NCBI RefSeq assembly: GCF_002505485.1
Contig: NZ_DAVG01000123.1
Coordinates: 1-64,000, forward strand
Length of the DNA stretch: 64,000 nt
Direction of reading: 5' to 3'
Source of the DNA: Methanosarcina sp. UBA5
GTDB taxonomy: Archaea; Halobacteriota; Methanosarcinia; Methanosarcinales; Methanosarcinaceae
Below are positions 15,831 through 24,969 of this stretch, in pieces. The translations under genes were made by a program, and so were the position numbers. The number at the start of each line of letters is the position of its first letter. Position 1 is the first letter of the stretch. Below the pieces are notes generated by a model, which was not told where the DNA came from, made no database searches, and saw only the letters and a program-made list of their open reading frames with translations.

Positions 15831-17361
15831 GTAACTATTCAGGTAGCTTTATCAAAGCTACACAATTTTTCCTCGTTCCGATGAAAAATTGGATATAAAA
15901 TGATATAAAATGAATCATTTTTCTCCTTGATGAAACGTGATGAGATTCTTGCTCTATGTGCTTCAAGCCCTGAAGTTATTGCTTATATTGTAAGTCTTGA
16001 GTCTCAAACTAAAGAACTCACTGAAAGATTGATAGCTTTAGAATCTCTTAAATCAAAACAGCAGAAACAGCAGTAAACCTTCTTCTACTGACTTTTTTGT
16101 CAACGAAAAACCTAATCCCAAGAGTCTCCGTAAAAAGGGCGGCAAGAAACCTGGAGTTCAAGAAGGTCATCCAGGAACAACTCTTAAAATAGTTGATAAC
16201 CTGAGTAGGTAATTGAACATTCTTTGAGTTGTTGCAAAGAATGTAGACATATTCTTGAGGATATTGAAGTTGAAGCTTATGAGAAAAGACAGGTTTTTGA
16301 TATTCCACCTGTAAATCTTATTGTTACAGAACATCGAAGTCAGATAAAAACTTGTCCTCACTATGGGAGATTAAATAAAGCTGATTTTCCAAAATCCGTA
16401 AAATATCCAGTTCAATATGGTCCTAATATCTTAGCTTCAGCAATTTACTGTAAGAACCACCATTTTATTCCCTGTGAAAGGATTTCTGAGCTTTTTAATG
16501 ACGTTATAGGAATAAAAATCTGTTCTGCTACTATTATTAAAGCAGAAAGAGAATGTTTCCGGAATATGGAGTATTTTGAAAATACGATTAGAGAGAAGTT
16601 AATATCTTCTCCTGTTCTCCATTGTGATGAAACTGGAATGAAGGTTCAAGGAAAAAAACATTGGCTTCATGTAGCTTCTAATGATAAATATACCTGTTAT
16701 TTTGCTCATCCAAAAGGAGATCAAAAGCAACGGATTCTATGGGAATTCTTCCAGAGTATAAGGGAATGGCAGTTCATGATGGATAGAAACCCTACAATGG
16801 TTATGATTGTAATCATATTCTTTGTAACGCTCATCTCCAGAGAGAACTTACTGGAATTGAAGAGTTATAAACAGCAATGGACTAAAGAAATGAATGAGCT
16901 GTTAACTGAAATGAAAAAGTATACTGATGAGTGCAAAGAGCAGGTCAAAGATTTTGATATTGAACAAATCAAGGCATTAGAAAAAGGTTCGATGCTGTAG
17001 TTATGAAAGGAATTGAAGAGAATCCACCGTCTTTAAATCCTGAAAAACAAGGAAAACGTGGTAAGAATCCAAAAACCAAATCAAGGAATATGCTTGATAG
17101 GTTTATAGAACACAAAGAAAAGATTTTGAGATTCCGGATAGACTTGAAAGTTCCGTTTGAGAATAATCAGGCAGAAAGAGATGTCAGGATGATGAAGCTA
17201 CAGCAGAAAATATCCGGAATTTTCAGAACCATGCGAAGAGCGGAAGCTTTCTGCAGAATTAGAACATATATTTCTACAATCAGAAAGAATAGTTTACCTG
17301 TATTACATGCTATTCTAGCGGCGCTCAAAGGAGCGCAGCTAAATATACACTGAATAGTTAC
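15831..17361 (+). mobile_element. Decayed IS66-family insertion sequence
   Basis: The 1,531-bp element is bounded by 12-bp perfect inverted ends: GTAACTATTCAG at 15831-15842 and CTGAATAGTTAC at 17350-17361. Inside lies a single TnpC-like transposase gene broken by several frameshifts and stops. No clear 8-bp target duplication is seen (left flank AATTAGTT, right flank ATAAGTTT). Only a TnpC-like gene is present, without tnpA or tnpB, as in the ISBst12-like subgroup of IS66. It is probably immobile by itself. Confidence 0.85.
15930..17353 (+). pseudogene. IS66-family transposase (TnpC-like), multiply frameshifted
   Basis: All the expected parts are present in order but in different frames: an N-terminal coiled coil (MKRDEILALCASSPEV), a linker with KKGGKKPGVQEGHPG, a zinc-finger part (SCCKECRHIL), the DDE core (SPVLHCDETGMKVQGKKHW), a segment with CNHILCNAHLQRELTGIEEL readable only in another frame near 16800-16870, and the C-terminal FENNQAERDVRMMKLQQK with the catalytic Glu. 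Breaks occur near 16076, 16211, 16750-16800 and 16866, plus a TAG at 16998-17000. It encodes no functional transposase as it stands. Confidence 0.85.
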
Positions 17362-17592
17362 ATAAGTTTTAATATTTAGCACTGAATTCCAGATCAAGGT
17401 TTATGGATTGGAAAATCCCTTGCTTTAGATTTTCTAACATAAAAAAATTTACTGTATAATACAGGGTAAGAAGAGTAATACTAGGAATAATTTTTTATAG
17501 AGCATATTTTTTCAAATTAAATAAAAAATTCCGAAAATGGATTCCTTCGAATCCAAACAATCCTCGTCTATTTATTCTAAATGCCATAAACT

Positions 17593-17889
17593 TCAATCTT
17601 TCAGGATGGTACTCCCGTCATCACAGTTAGCTATGAACACCCCATTGTCTAGGATGCCACCGGGAACATTAATTACTCTGTTCTCTATCCAGATTCTGTA
17701 GTTCTCAGAAATTAAACATCCTACTTCTTTTTGGAATATTGAAGAGTTTTTAAAGTAGTTCAATTTTACAGTATCCGGGGTTTCCTCATAGAGTCCACAT
17801 TCTTTAAACTTTTTATTCATATAAACATCAAATGTACCGTCATCGTGGAGAATAAAATGGGTTGTCTTGTTGGTGTATTTTCTGGGCAT
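17593..17889 (-). CDS. Hypothetical small protein
   Basis: 98 residues from the ATG at 17889 (MPRKYTNKTTHFILHDDG); an alternative in-frame start at 17937 would add 16 residues. The protein reads as a beta-rich fold with repeated strands (HFILHDDGTFDVYM, TVKLNYFKNS, YRIWIENRVINVPGGILDNG, VFIANCDDGSTIL). It has no membrane segment and no motif I recognise. It lies between the IS66 relic and an AT-rich gap with no operon partner. Composition is consistent with a real gene, but its function is unknown. Confidence 0.5.
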   Translation of the reverse strand: MPRKYTNKTTHFILHDDGTFDVYMNKKFKECGLYEETPDTVKLNYFKNSSIFQKEVGCLISENYRIWIENRVINVPGGILDNGVFIANCDDGSTILKD

Positions 17890-17937
17890 AGGGATCACAT
17901 ATTTTAATAAATAAATTAATACGAGCTCGTTTTTCAA

Positions 17938-18415
17938 CTTAATTCATAGGGTTTTGTTTTGATGCTATTCGGTTTCAGACAAATAATGTTTGTAGTTTTT
18001 ATTAATTTATTATAGCATTACAACAGCATCTATAACAGCAATAAGCCATAGTAATATAAGTTTTATCTCTTTAAAATTTGATTATTACCCGAGCTGCCGA
18101 AATAAAAATTCAAGATTTGGGTTATATTCTTGTATTAATAGTTCTAGCTTTCAGATCAGGTCATATTCCAGAAAAAAGGACTCCTTGTCATCTACACTGT
18201 TCTATCTTAGGGGCAAGTCCAATCCTTTTTACATGATTTTGCTCATGAATTAACGTTATTCGGTCTCTTAAACTGAATCACGGCATGTCGCCGATATTAA
18301 TATTCTCTCAATGTAACTCAATTGTCATATCTCAATTAACACTAAAAGCTACCCATAAACTTTATAAATATTTAGATACATAGATTAAATATTTAACAGT
18401 GAGTTAGATATTATC
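17938..18415. other. Intergenic region with promoter for the small-gene pair
   Basis: No gene is seen. A TATA-like sequence TTTATAAATATTTAG at 18361-18375 lies about 50 bases before the ATG at 18416 and probably drives the two small genes that follow. Confidence 0.4.
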
Positions 18416-18535
18416 ATGTCAAATAGAATATGGGATCTGATTAAGTTTTCAAATTTTCTTTTATCTAATTTCAGAGAACCTTACATAAAAAAGAATGCGT
18501 ACAAAAGCAAATTTAAAGTGGAAGGGACGGAATAA
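18416..18535 (+). CDS. Small ORF, 39 residues, first of a two-gene set
   Basis: The frame MSNRIWDLIKFSNFLLSNF...KSKFKVEGTE ends with two stops (TAATAA). It follows a good TATA box by about 50 bases, and the next gene starts 6 bases after its stop, an operon-like spacing. The peptide is basic and partly amphipathic. No ribosome-binding site is obvious before the ATG. No homology is recognised; it may be a leader peptide, a small toxin-like peptide or simply the 5' relic of a longer gene. Confidence 0.35.
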   Translation: MSNRIWDLIKFSNFLLSNFREPYIKKNAYKSKFKVEGTE

Positions 18536-18541
18536 TAATAG

Positions 18542-18871
18542 GTGGTAATATTGGGGGAAATCATTGAGTATTGTCATTATGTAAAAATGTCTGGAAAAAT
18601 CCTTGAATCTATAGATAATATGGCCAAAGTCAGTTTAAACAAAGATGAGAAAAAAATTTTACAGGGATTTGTGCACAACAAGGCTGAACAAAAAACCAAT
18701 TACTACGACAAAAAAATAGCTGAAATGAAGCAGAAGTACGATATGGAATATTCAGCTTTTCAGAATAAAATCTATTTGAGGGCAGCAGAGATAGATCTTG
18801 AAGAATGGAACGATTTCGTACTCTGGGGAAGTTACGTCAAAGCACACCGATACTGGGCACAGTTTTGCTGA
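18542..18871 (+). CDS. Hypothetical helical protein, second of a two-gene set
   Basis: 109 residues from a GTG at 18542; an ATG further in (MSGKILESIDNMAKVSL) is a possible alternative. The protein is predicted mostly alpha-helical and charged, with a coiled-coil-like stretch (NKAEQKTNYYDKKIAEMKQK) and a tryptophan/tyrosine-rich end (EEWNDFVLWGSYVKAHRYW). There is no membrane segment or signal peptide. It follows the 39-residue ORF by 6 bases and the two probably share a promoter at about 18365. I do not recognise the family. Confidence 0.5.
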   Translation: MVILGEIIEYCHYVKMSGKILESIDNMAKVSLNKDEKKILQGFVHNKAEQKTNYYDKKIAEMKQKYDMEYSAFQNKIYLRAAEIDLEEWNDFVLWGSYVKAHRYWAQFC

Positions 18872-19148
18872 GTGAAATTTAAGCCCGGCAATTCTATCAT
18901 CCTTCCAGAACTTCACATTAAAACAGAAAACTCATCAGCCTTGTAGCCTTGACAACAAATATTGTATAGGGAAGACCACTTTTATAATTATAATTTTAAT
19001 TATAATTATTACTTTATAATTTAAAGACATTTCCTTTTTCGAGATATCTATTTTCTTTCACAGCAAGGATGTATAAAAAACTGCGTTATATAAATATAAA
19101 GAAGTTTTTTGTACTATTATTAAGGGCTTTGGAACTGCGAAGCAACTG

Positions 19149-19211
19149 TTTGTATTATTATAAAGAAGAGTTTGTGTTATTATAAAGAACGTTTCTATTA
19201 TTATAAAAAGC
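19149..19211. repeat. Three imperfect 20-22-bp repeats
   Basis: Units GTTTGTATTATTATAAAG, GTTTGTGTTATTATAAAG and GTTTCTATTATTATAAAA follow one another with a spacing of 20-22 bases. Each contains a TATA-like ATTATAAA core. They could be duplicated promoter or protein-binding sites or simple slippage repeats. Confidence 0.5.
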
Positions 19212-19267
19212 CATTTTATAATAGCTAAATTCATATGCATTTTTAAAACTGCAGAGAGAAAAATCGC

Positions 19268-19555
19268 ATGACTCGTGATGACTATATGCTAATTCTTGGA
19301 TCAAATGTGTATGCAGATCCGGTATACATATTGTCATGCAAGCCTGATCGAAATACCGGAGACTGGATACCTTATTCATTCTGGAAAACTGCGATGACGG
19401 CTTGATTTTGACGACCGAGATCCAGGATGAGAATTCAGATCTCATAGCAAAAATCGATAAAAATGAGTTTATCCAGCTCAACGAAAAATTTGACGTTCAG
19501 GGAGAAATCGAGAAAGGAAGCGGCCTCACGCTGACACGAAATTTCGTTTTTTCCA
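19268..19555 (+). pseudogene. Frameshifted relic of an unknown protein
   Basis: The first frame reads MTRDDYMLILGSNVYADP and continues to a stop at 19403-19405. The second, overlapping frame reads TLFILENCDDGLILTTEIQD and KNEFIQLNEKFDVQGEIEKG. The two join naturally around 19360-19400, so a single frameshift has broken one gene. The second half is typical of a short beta-rich domain. I do not recognise the family. No good stop follows; the frame runs on into low-complexity codons. Confidence 0.4.
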
Positions 19556-20017
19556 TTTTTTGGTCATTTAGTTTTTCAATTACTCAATTTTTTGGTTGTT
19601 CAATTTTTTGATAATTCAGTCATTTGGCCATCAATTTTTTGATCGTTTAAGTTAAAACATAAATGTATGATCTTTCATGAAATGGTCTAAAATTAATATA
19701 ATTGTATAAGAACGCTATATTGGAATACTTGTTCCAATCAGTTTCTGACAGTTGATATTGGATAGAGACTGCCCTGAACTGTCCAGCAACAAAAGTTTCA
19801 TCAGGAACAAAAACGTATTTTTCATAGTAAAATTCGCTCTAGAAACCATTCTTGTAAACAAAATAACCTGAGGCAAGAGGGAATAGAAAAACCTTATGAC
19901 TCTTGTTAAAGAATCTGCAAAAGTATCTTAAACAAATCTTAAAAGAATCCGTGAAATAATTTATAGAAAAGTCTGTAAAAGAATAGAAATTCTACTTTTT
20001 TTGGGAGATGTAGGGCA

Positions 20018-20509
20018 ATGTCTGAGGAAATTAAAAAGCAGATTGAAGACTTGATTTCTGAATCCAATGATCTGATGGAAGCGTTACGTAAGTTTTTTTA
20101 TTCAGTGCCCATTCAGTACGATCCTTTTCTCGACATCGGCCCCTTTAGCATATCAGACCTGCCCAGGATGTGGGATTACGACCCTTACATTAATACAAAC
20201 CCTTATACGGGAGAGCCAGTTCCTCTCCATTACCGATGGTTCAAATTAACTAATGACAAGTTTCTCGAGCAGGAGGAACTATTTAAAAAATATATAAACT
20301 GGGCCTCGTCAGCCAGAAACCTGATTGAGAAATTTTTGCCTGAAAAACTGGCTGTTTTTGATGAAAAATTCGAAACCATCAAAAAATGGATAGAAATGAG
20401 TGAACGGTTACCATCGGATGACAACGCCGAGATATTTTTTAGGTTTAAAAGAGATTTCATAAGCCAGCAAAATCTTTTTTTCGCTTTACTGAAGCAGGTT
20501 GAAAAATAA
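20018..20509 (+). CDS. Hypothetical protein
   Basis: 163 residues with a good ribosome-binding site (GGGAGATGTAGGG) before the ATG. The N-terminus is an acidic amphipathic helix (SEEIKKQIEDLISESNDLME), the centre is rich in aromatic residues, Pro and Asp (YDPFLDIGPFSISDLPRMWD), and the C-terminal 90 residues are helical and charged. There is no membrane segment, signal peptide or known catalytic motif. It stands alone, convergent with the downstream CcdA-like gene. Codon use looks like a genuine gene. Function is unknown. Confidence 0.55.
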   Translation: MSEEIKKQIEDLISESNDLMEALRKFFYSVPIQYDPFLDIGPFSISDLPRMWDYDPYINTNPYTGEPVPLHYRWFKLTNDKFLEQEELFKKYINWASSARNLIEKFLPEKLAVFDEKFETIKKWIEMSERLPSDDNAEIFFRFKRDFISQQNLFFALLKQVEK

Positions 20510-20571
20510 TAGATTTTAAAAACACATTTCTAGGATTTAGTTTCTAAAAAGTGCATTTTTAGGATTTAAAT

Positions 20572-20610
20572 AAAGTTGCGCTAGCGCCCCCCGCAGCAAG
20601 TTAGCAGGGG
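20572..20610. repeat. Short GC-rich repeat (TTGCGCTAGCGC family), copy 1
   Basis: AAAGTTGCGCTAGCGCCCCC followed by CGCAGCAAG stands out as GC-rich in AT-rich DNA. An inverted related copy, AAAGTTGCGCTGGCGCACCC on the minus strand, is at 26807-26843, and shorter pieces (CCCGCTAGCTTGCTGCGGGG near 26652, TACGCCAGCGCAATT near 38870) occur elsewhere. Role unknown. Confidence 0.4.
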
Positions 20611-20708
20611 ATTTGACAAAAATTAAAAAATGGACTTGAAAATGTGAACTTGAATGGTGTGCTGGCTAAATTCAGACCTTTTATTGAACTATTCCAGGGC
20701 TTTATAGG

Positions 20709-21644
20709 TTAGATTACTCCAAGCTGCATGAGCCGGGCAACGGATATCAGTATGATTCCTGTTGTCAGTCTTATTTCTACTCTCCATCTTTCCCTGAATT
20801 CAGTGACTTTATTCGGGCTGAGTCCGAAGGCAAGAAGGAGACCGAGAGCTATTACGGGAAGCAGAAGCCCTATATGGTAAATGCCAATATATATTGTTCC
20901 TGTGACAATATCGGTTTTTGTTGCCAGTATGCTCAGGAGTGAAAGAAAGATCGCTCCTACGCAGGGAGCTTTGACCAGGGAAAACATGCTTCCTGAAAGG
21001 AAGGACAGCAGCAGAAGATTATTCTGGTCCATTTTGCCCATAAAGTTTTTCAAGGGTTCGGGAGTCCTGAAGGTAGTTTTTGCATGCTTTTTCAGCCAGT
21101 AGGCATCAAAAATATGCCAGAAACCTAGCAGGGCAATAATTAGGATTGAAGCTTTTATAAAACTTTTCTGAATTTCAGGCAGGAGGTTAACAATACTGAG
21201 GATGCTCATTCCGGCAAGCATATACATAGTAAAGATTCCTGTCGAAAAACCGAGCGTGATTTTGAGCATTTCCTTTCTTCTTCCGTGCTTGGCAAGGGTG
21301 ACTGAAGCAAGAAATGCCATTACCGCAAGGAGGCAGGGGTTGAAACCCGCAAGAATACCTGCTGCCAGGAGTAAGAAAGGGCTAATTTTTTCTATGGGCT
21401 GATCTATTTCGTCCTGTGTTTCTGTAAGGGGAAACGAAAGACCTTCGGCAAAAAGTAAAGAAGGCTGGATTTCCGTCAGAAAAACCCCGGCCGGGTTTTC
21501 ATATGCTCTATGAAAGTAGCCCGTTAACTGGTTTTCATATACTGCGGCTGAAGTGACGGATGCAGAGCTCAGCAACAAAAAAATGCAGGCCAGCGTAAAA
21601 ATTCCTTTGTTTACAAACAACTTACGCGTATTTTTCTTTTTCAT
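20709..21644 (-). CDS. CcdA/DsbD-type transmembrane electron-transfer protein
   Basis: About 311 residues from the ATG at 21644, where MKKKNTRKLFVNKGIF begins a signal peptide; the frame is open further upstream to 21734, but those residues lack family character. After an extracytoplasmic stretch of about 60 residues come six hydrophobic helices of the CcdA family. The paired redox cysteines sit in AGFNPCLLAV (Cys104) and VKAPCVGAIF (Cys228), the two sites that shuttle electrons across the membrane. The family carries reducing power from cytoplasmic thioredoxin to extracytoplasmic thiols, for example in cytochrome c maturation, which Methanosarcina needs. A TATA-like TTATAAAATAT lies about 20 bases before the ATG, so the message may be nearly leaderless. 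Confidence 0.85.
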   Translation of the reverse strand: MKKKNTRKLFVNKGIFTLACIFLLLSSASVTSAAVYENQLTGYFHRAYENPAGVFLTEIQPSLLFAEGLSFPLTETQDEIDQPIEKISPFLLLAAGILAGFNPCLLAVMAFLASVTLAKHGRRKEMLKITLGFSTGIFTMYMLAGMSILSIVNLLPEIQKSFIKASILIIALLGFWHIFDAYWLKKHAKTTFRTPEPLKNFMGKMDQNNLLLLSFLSGSMFSLVKAPCVGAIFLSLLSILATKTDIVTGTIYIGIYHIGLLLPVIALGLLLAFGLSPNKVTEFRERWRVEIRLTTGIILISVARLMQLGVI

Positions 21645-22418
21645 ATATTTTTCCGGAAATATTTTATAACTAGATTTTAAACTTCCATGGCCAATGGACA
21701 TATAATCTTTGATGAAATTCAGATTGTTACCCATTGTAAAGTTTCTTCTTATAGAAGGAAAGAGCCTATTCTAAGATCGAATTTTCATTCTTTAATTTTC
21801 CTCTTTTATAGCGAAAAAATTACGTACTGATAGAGTTATCTCTTTTGATTTTGCTAATAAATGTGATACTTCTAGCCTTAATTTGTGCACCTATATTAGT
21901 TTTATTGTGGTATTATCTTTTTTATAAAACTCTGTTTGACTGACCGAAAGTATATATAAATTCGAATTCTGCCAATTAAAGTAGCAACTTGACATATTCC
22001 AGCTGAACTGCTGAAATCTGCCTTAGATAACGGCAACACTTGGATCAGGATAACCTTTTTAACAGGCTCAACTGTGCCAGATATGAGATATAAATGAAAA
22101 AATAGATATAGAGTCTATCCCAAAAACCACTTTATTTTAAATCGTTGGTAATTTCCAAAGTTGTTTTATTATCTTGAGCTTGATCGACTATTCGAAATAC
22201 GAGGCACAAGAAGCAAATTTCAAGTTTTGGGATGAGCTCATACTATAAGTAGAAAGCACAGAAAAAGTGTTTCCTGTAAAGAGGTCTCCGTGTACTTTTT
22301 GTTTATTTTAATACTTTGACTACCTCTCAGGACACTTTCTTAAACTGTTTTTCAGAATACTTTTTAGACTCTTTATCATTTAAGAAATACTTTATTAAAC
22401 AGTTTTCAGAATACATTC
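21645..22418. other. Intergenic region with a MITE copy
   Basis: No gene is seen between the CcdA-like gene and the aminotransferase. It contains the MITE-like element at 22111-22240. Two near-identical stretches (TTAAACTGTTTTTCAGAATA near 22342 and TTAAACAGTTTTCAGAATAC near 22394) lie just downstream of the aminotransferase stop. Confidence 0.45.
22111..22240. repeat. MITE-like element, family GAGCTCATCCCAAAAC, copy 2
   Basis: The left end GAGTCTATCCCAAAAACC and right end AAGTTTTGGGATGAGCTCA match the ends of the copy at 4784-4930 as inverted repeats. The interior also keeps the GATCGACTATTCGAAAT and GAAGCAAATTTCAAG region seen in the others. It is 130 bp long and non-coding. Confidence 0.65.
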
Positions 22419-23531
22419 TCAGAGTACTTTTTCCATGATGCCTAAGGCTTTTTCGATATCTTTCATTGAAGCCGCATAGGAAATTCTGATATAGCCATCA
22501 CCCTCGCTTCCGAAGGCTGTTCCGGGAGTGACAATAATGCCATTTGAGATCAATTTCGAGGCGACCTCTGCGGAATTTGAGACTTTTGGGAAGGCATAGA
22601 AAGCCCCTTTCGGAAGGGCACATTTCATGCCGAGTTCGTTTAGCCCCTTTACAAGTACGTCCCTGCGTTTTCTGAATTCTTCTCGCATGACCCTGACTGA
22701 ATCTTTTGGTCCTGTCACTGCGGCATAAGCGGCTTTCTGAGCGATTGAGTTGGCGCAGGCCTGGAAGTACTGGTGCACCTTAAGCATCTGGCCTATGTAA
22801 TCTTTTCTGGCTGCCACGTACCCGAGTCTCCAACCGGTCATGGCATAGCTTTTTGAAGTCGCATTTACAGTAATCACATTGTCCGAATAACTGGCAGGGC
22901 TTACATGTTCTCCTTCGTAGACAAAGTACTCATAAACTTCATCGGAAATAATGGTTATATTGTGGTCGTCTGCAATCTCGGCCAGGGCCTTTATATCTGC
23001 CCTGCTGGCGACTGTACCTGTTGGATTTGAAGGGGAATTAAGGATGATGGCTCGGGTCTTCGGGGTAATATTCTCAAGCACGGTCTCAGGCTTCATAGTA
23101 AGATCTTCGGCCAGAGGGACGCCTACGGCTTTGCCACTCAGTATTTCGGTTAGTGCATTGTAAGAAACGAAGCCAGGATTTGAGATAAGGACTTCATCCC
23201 CATGGTTTAGAAGGGCTGCAAGGGCAATGGCAAGAGCTTCCGAAGCTCCAGAGGTTACAATTATTTCCTCAGGGGAAACCGAGAACCCATTATCTTCCTT
23301 GAACTTAGAACTCAAGGCTTCTCTTAATTCAGGGATTCCCGAACCGACCGTATAACCCGTAAAGCCCTCGTTTATAGCTTTTATTGCCGCGGCCTTGATA
23401 TGCTCCGGGGTATCAAAATCAGGCTGCCCCAGCCCAAGGTTAATAGCATCCGAGCCTGCGGCTTCAAAAATCTTCCTGATCCCTGAGGTGTCTATTCTGG
23501 CCACGTTCTCTGAAAACTTTATTTCCTTCAA
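22419..23531 (-). CDS. Class I/II pyridoxal-phosphate aminotransferase (aspartate aminotransferase-like)
   Basis: The 370-residue PLP enzyme is of the fold-type I aspartate aminotransferase group. Landmarks are GQPDFDTPEH, GYTVGSGIPELREA, the NSPSNPTGTV motif, DEVYEYFVYEG with the PLP-binding Asp/Tyr, the Schiff-base lysine Lys227 in TSKSYAMTGWRLGY and the substrate arginine in YIRISYAASM. It probably transaminates aspartate or another amino acid with 2-oxoglutarate; the exact substrate is not readable. The start is TTG at 23531, supported by an AGGAGGG ribosome-binding site 7-8 bases upstream. hxlB ends upstream in the same direction, 65 bases away. Confidence 0.88.
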   Translation of the reverse strand: MKEIKFSENVARIDTSGIRKIFEAAGSDAINLGLGQPDFDTPEHIKAAAIKAINEGFTGYTVGSGIPELREALSSKFKEDNGFSVSPEEIIVTSGASEALAIALAALLNHGDEVLISNPGFVSYNALTEILSGKAVGVPLAEDLTMKPETVLENITPKTRAIILNSPSNPTGTVASRADIKALAEIADDHNITIISDEVYEYFVYEGEHVSPASYSDNVITVNATSKSYAMTGWRLGYVAARKDYIGQMLKVHQYFQACANSIAQKAAYAAVTGPKDSVRVMREEFRKRRDVLVKGLNELGMKCALPKGAFYAFPKVSNSAEVASKLISNGIIVTPGTAFGSEGDGYIRISYAASMKDIEKALGIMEKVL

Positions 23532-23596
23532 ATTGAGCCCTCCTATATCCCTGTAAATTAATTTTTTTTAAATATACTTGCTGGCGATTAAGGCTT

Positions 23597-24211
23597 TTAT
23601 TCAATGTTCGTGTGTCTCGATTTCAGTTCGGCTTCTGAGGCGCCTGTAAGCATGATGAGCTGAGAGATTATCGAATCAAGGAAAATAAGCGATGTAATTT
23701 CAAAAGATGTGCCCAGCGGTGGCAGGGTTTTGTAACCTCCCCGCATATTTCTTTCAAGGTAGCCGTCTGCATCAGGGTCGTTTTTAGTCTTGCTCGGGAG
23801 GATCATAGCAATATCTGAGATTCTACCGAGTGTGGACTCTTTTTTAGAGGTAACCGTTATAAGGGTGGAGCCAATGTCTTTTACTATTTTTCCGAGATCC
23901 GCTATAGAATGGGTTTCTCCTGACCCTGAAATGGCAATCACCACATCCTGCGGCCGGACAGCAGGGGTTGTGGTTTCGCCAACCACATACACACTGAATC
24001 CAAGGTGCATAAGCCTCATTGCAAAAGCTTTGGCAACAAGCCCGGACCTTCCGGCTCCCATCAAAAAGATTCTTTTGCCTTCCATAATTTTCTGGATCAT
24101 CGACTTTATGGCTTCTCTGTCAAGTTTGTCAATTACCTCATTGAGGTTTACTGCAATCATTTTCATTGATAATAGTACGTCTTCGCAGTCGTTTACCTGA
24201 ACTTTTTCCAT
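23597..24211 (-). CDS. hxlB: 6-phospho-3-hexuloisomerase
   Basis: The 204-residue SIS-domain protein is of the 6-phospho-3-hexuloisomerase family, which interconverts fructose 6-phosphate and hexulose 6-phosphate. In archaea this reaction, with hexulose-phosphate synthase, runs the ribulose-monophosphate route backwards to make pentose phosphates. Motifs are FLMGAGRSGLVAKAFAMRLM, VYVVGETTTPA, AISGSGETHS and the C-terminal GTSFEITSLIFLDS. A GGAG ribosome-binding site precedes the ATG. Length and motifs are standard. The partner synthase is not in the window. Confidence 0.88.
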   Translation of the reverse strand: MEKVQVNDCEDVLLSMKMIAVNLNEVIDKLDREAIKSMIQKIMEGKRIFLMGAGRSGLVAKAFAMRLMHLGFSVYVVGETTTPAVRPQDVVIAISGSGETHSIADLGKIVKDIGSTLITVTSKKESTLGRISDIAMILPSKTKNDPDADGYLERNMRGGYKTLPPLGTSFEITSLIFLDSIISQLIMLTGASEAELKSRHTNIE

Positions 24212-24442
24212 ATGAGTTCTCCGAAAAACATTGAGTTAAGTGCTAGTTAAGTGCCTGGTTAAATGCCTGATTATATAATAATTAATTGATTAATTTACTT
24301 ACCTGCCTATATCAATGATAGAAAATACTCCTGATAATACTTTACCAAAATCCTTCTCTCCTTCAAATTTACAGTGAGGATCTTAGAGCAAATTTTCTGA
24401 AGCTTTCTTATCACCTTGCCGCAATCCCAGCAGTCCAGATTT

Positions 24443-24964
24443 TTACTTGCTTGTTTGCGATTCAGTTTTATAATTAATAGCTTTCAATTCCCAGTCCTCA
24501 ATATTATTCTTAAATTCATGATAGAGCCTCTGGATATCACAGTCGCTCCCATTCCAATAAAAGTCTTTACGCGTTTCTCCTTTTTGAAGCTCTTCAAGTA
24601 TAAATTTTGATAGGTGGAAAAGGGCTTTTTTATTGGAAAAGGGGATACTATAGTTTACGCGATAACCGCCGGCTGTTTTTCCATAGGACACGAGTGTGTA
24701 CCCTTTACTCTCATATTCCGTAATCTCATCAAAGTTGCAGATAATTTCAAATTCATGAACCGTAGACTGGTCAACTTTTGAAATTCCTATAAGTATCTGC
24801 GCTATAATGTAATCAGGAACTTTCCGTCCAAACCATACGGCGATTTTCCCGTAAGTACAGATTAAATTGACATCATTCCTTCCCATCTCAAAGGAGCCTA
24901 GAGACTGGGGAGGGTAAATTATAGCTTCCACGTCTTGGGTCTTCTGGGCACACATTGCTTCCAC
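24443..24964 (-). CDS. Hypothetical protein downstream of the GTPase/DUF2073 pair
   Basis: 173 residues from a GTG at 24964 or an ATG at 24955, starting 5 bases after the DUF2073 stop, so it is probably the third gene of the same transcript. The middle is beta-rich (DVNLICTYGKIAVWFGRK, FEIICNFDEITEYESKGYTL), the end helical (LFHLSKFILEELQKGE). There is no membrane segment. In many archaea the third gene of this cluster is a zinc-ribbon protein, but no CxxC pairs are present here. Function is unknown. Confidence 0.55.
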   Translation of the reverse strand: MEAMCAQKTQDVEAIIYPPQSLGSFEMGRNDVNLICTYGKIAVWFGRKVPDYIIAQILIGISKVDQSTVHEFEIICNFDEITEYESKGYTLVSYGKTAGGYRVNYSIPFSNKKALFHLSKFILEELQKGETRKDFYWNGSDCDIQRLYHEFKNNIEDWELKAINYKTESQTSK

Positions 24965-24969
24965 TTCGT

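Larger units (their letters stand above)
18872..20017. other. 1.1-kb intergenic region with a gene relic and AT repeats
   Basis: No intact gene is seen. 18978-19022 is an almost pure A/T stretch (TATAATTATAATTTTAATTA and on). 19149-19211 carries three 20-22 base repeats. 19268-19555 is a frame-broken coding relic. Bases 19640-20000 show no feature except a GGGAGATGTAGGG ribosome-binding site region before the gene at 20018. Confidence 0.45.

Noticed and set aside
16224..17000. Apparent 258-codon gene inside the IS66 element
   Set aside because: It is only one piece of a transposase gene broken by frameshifts on both sides; the IS66 catalytic parts lie in three frames.
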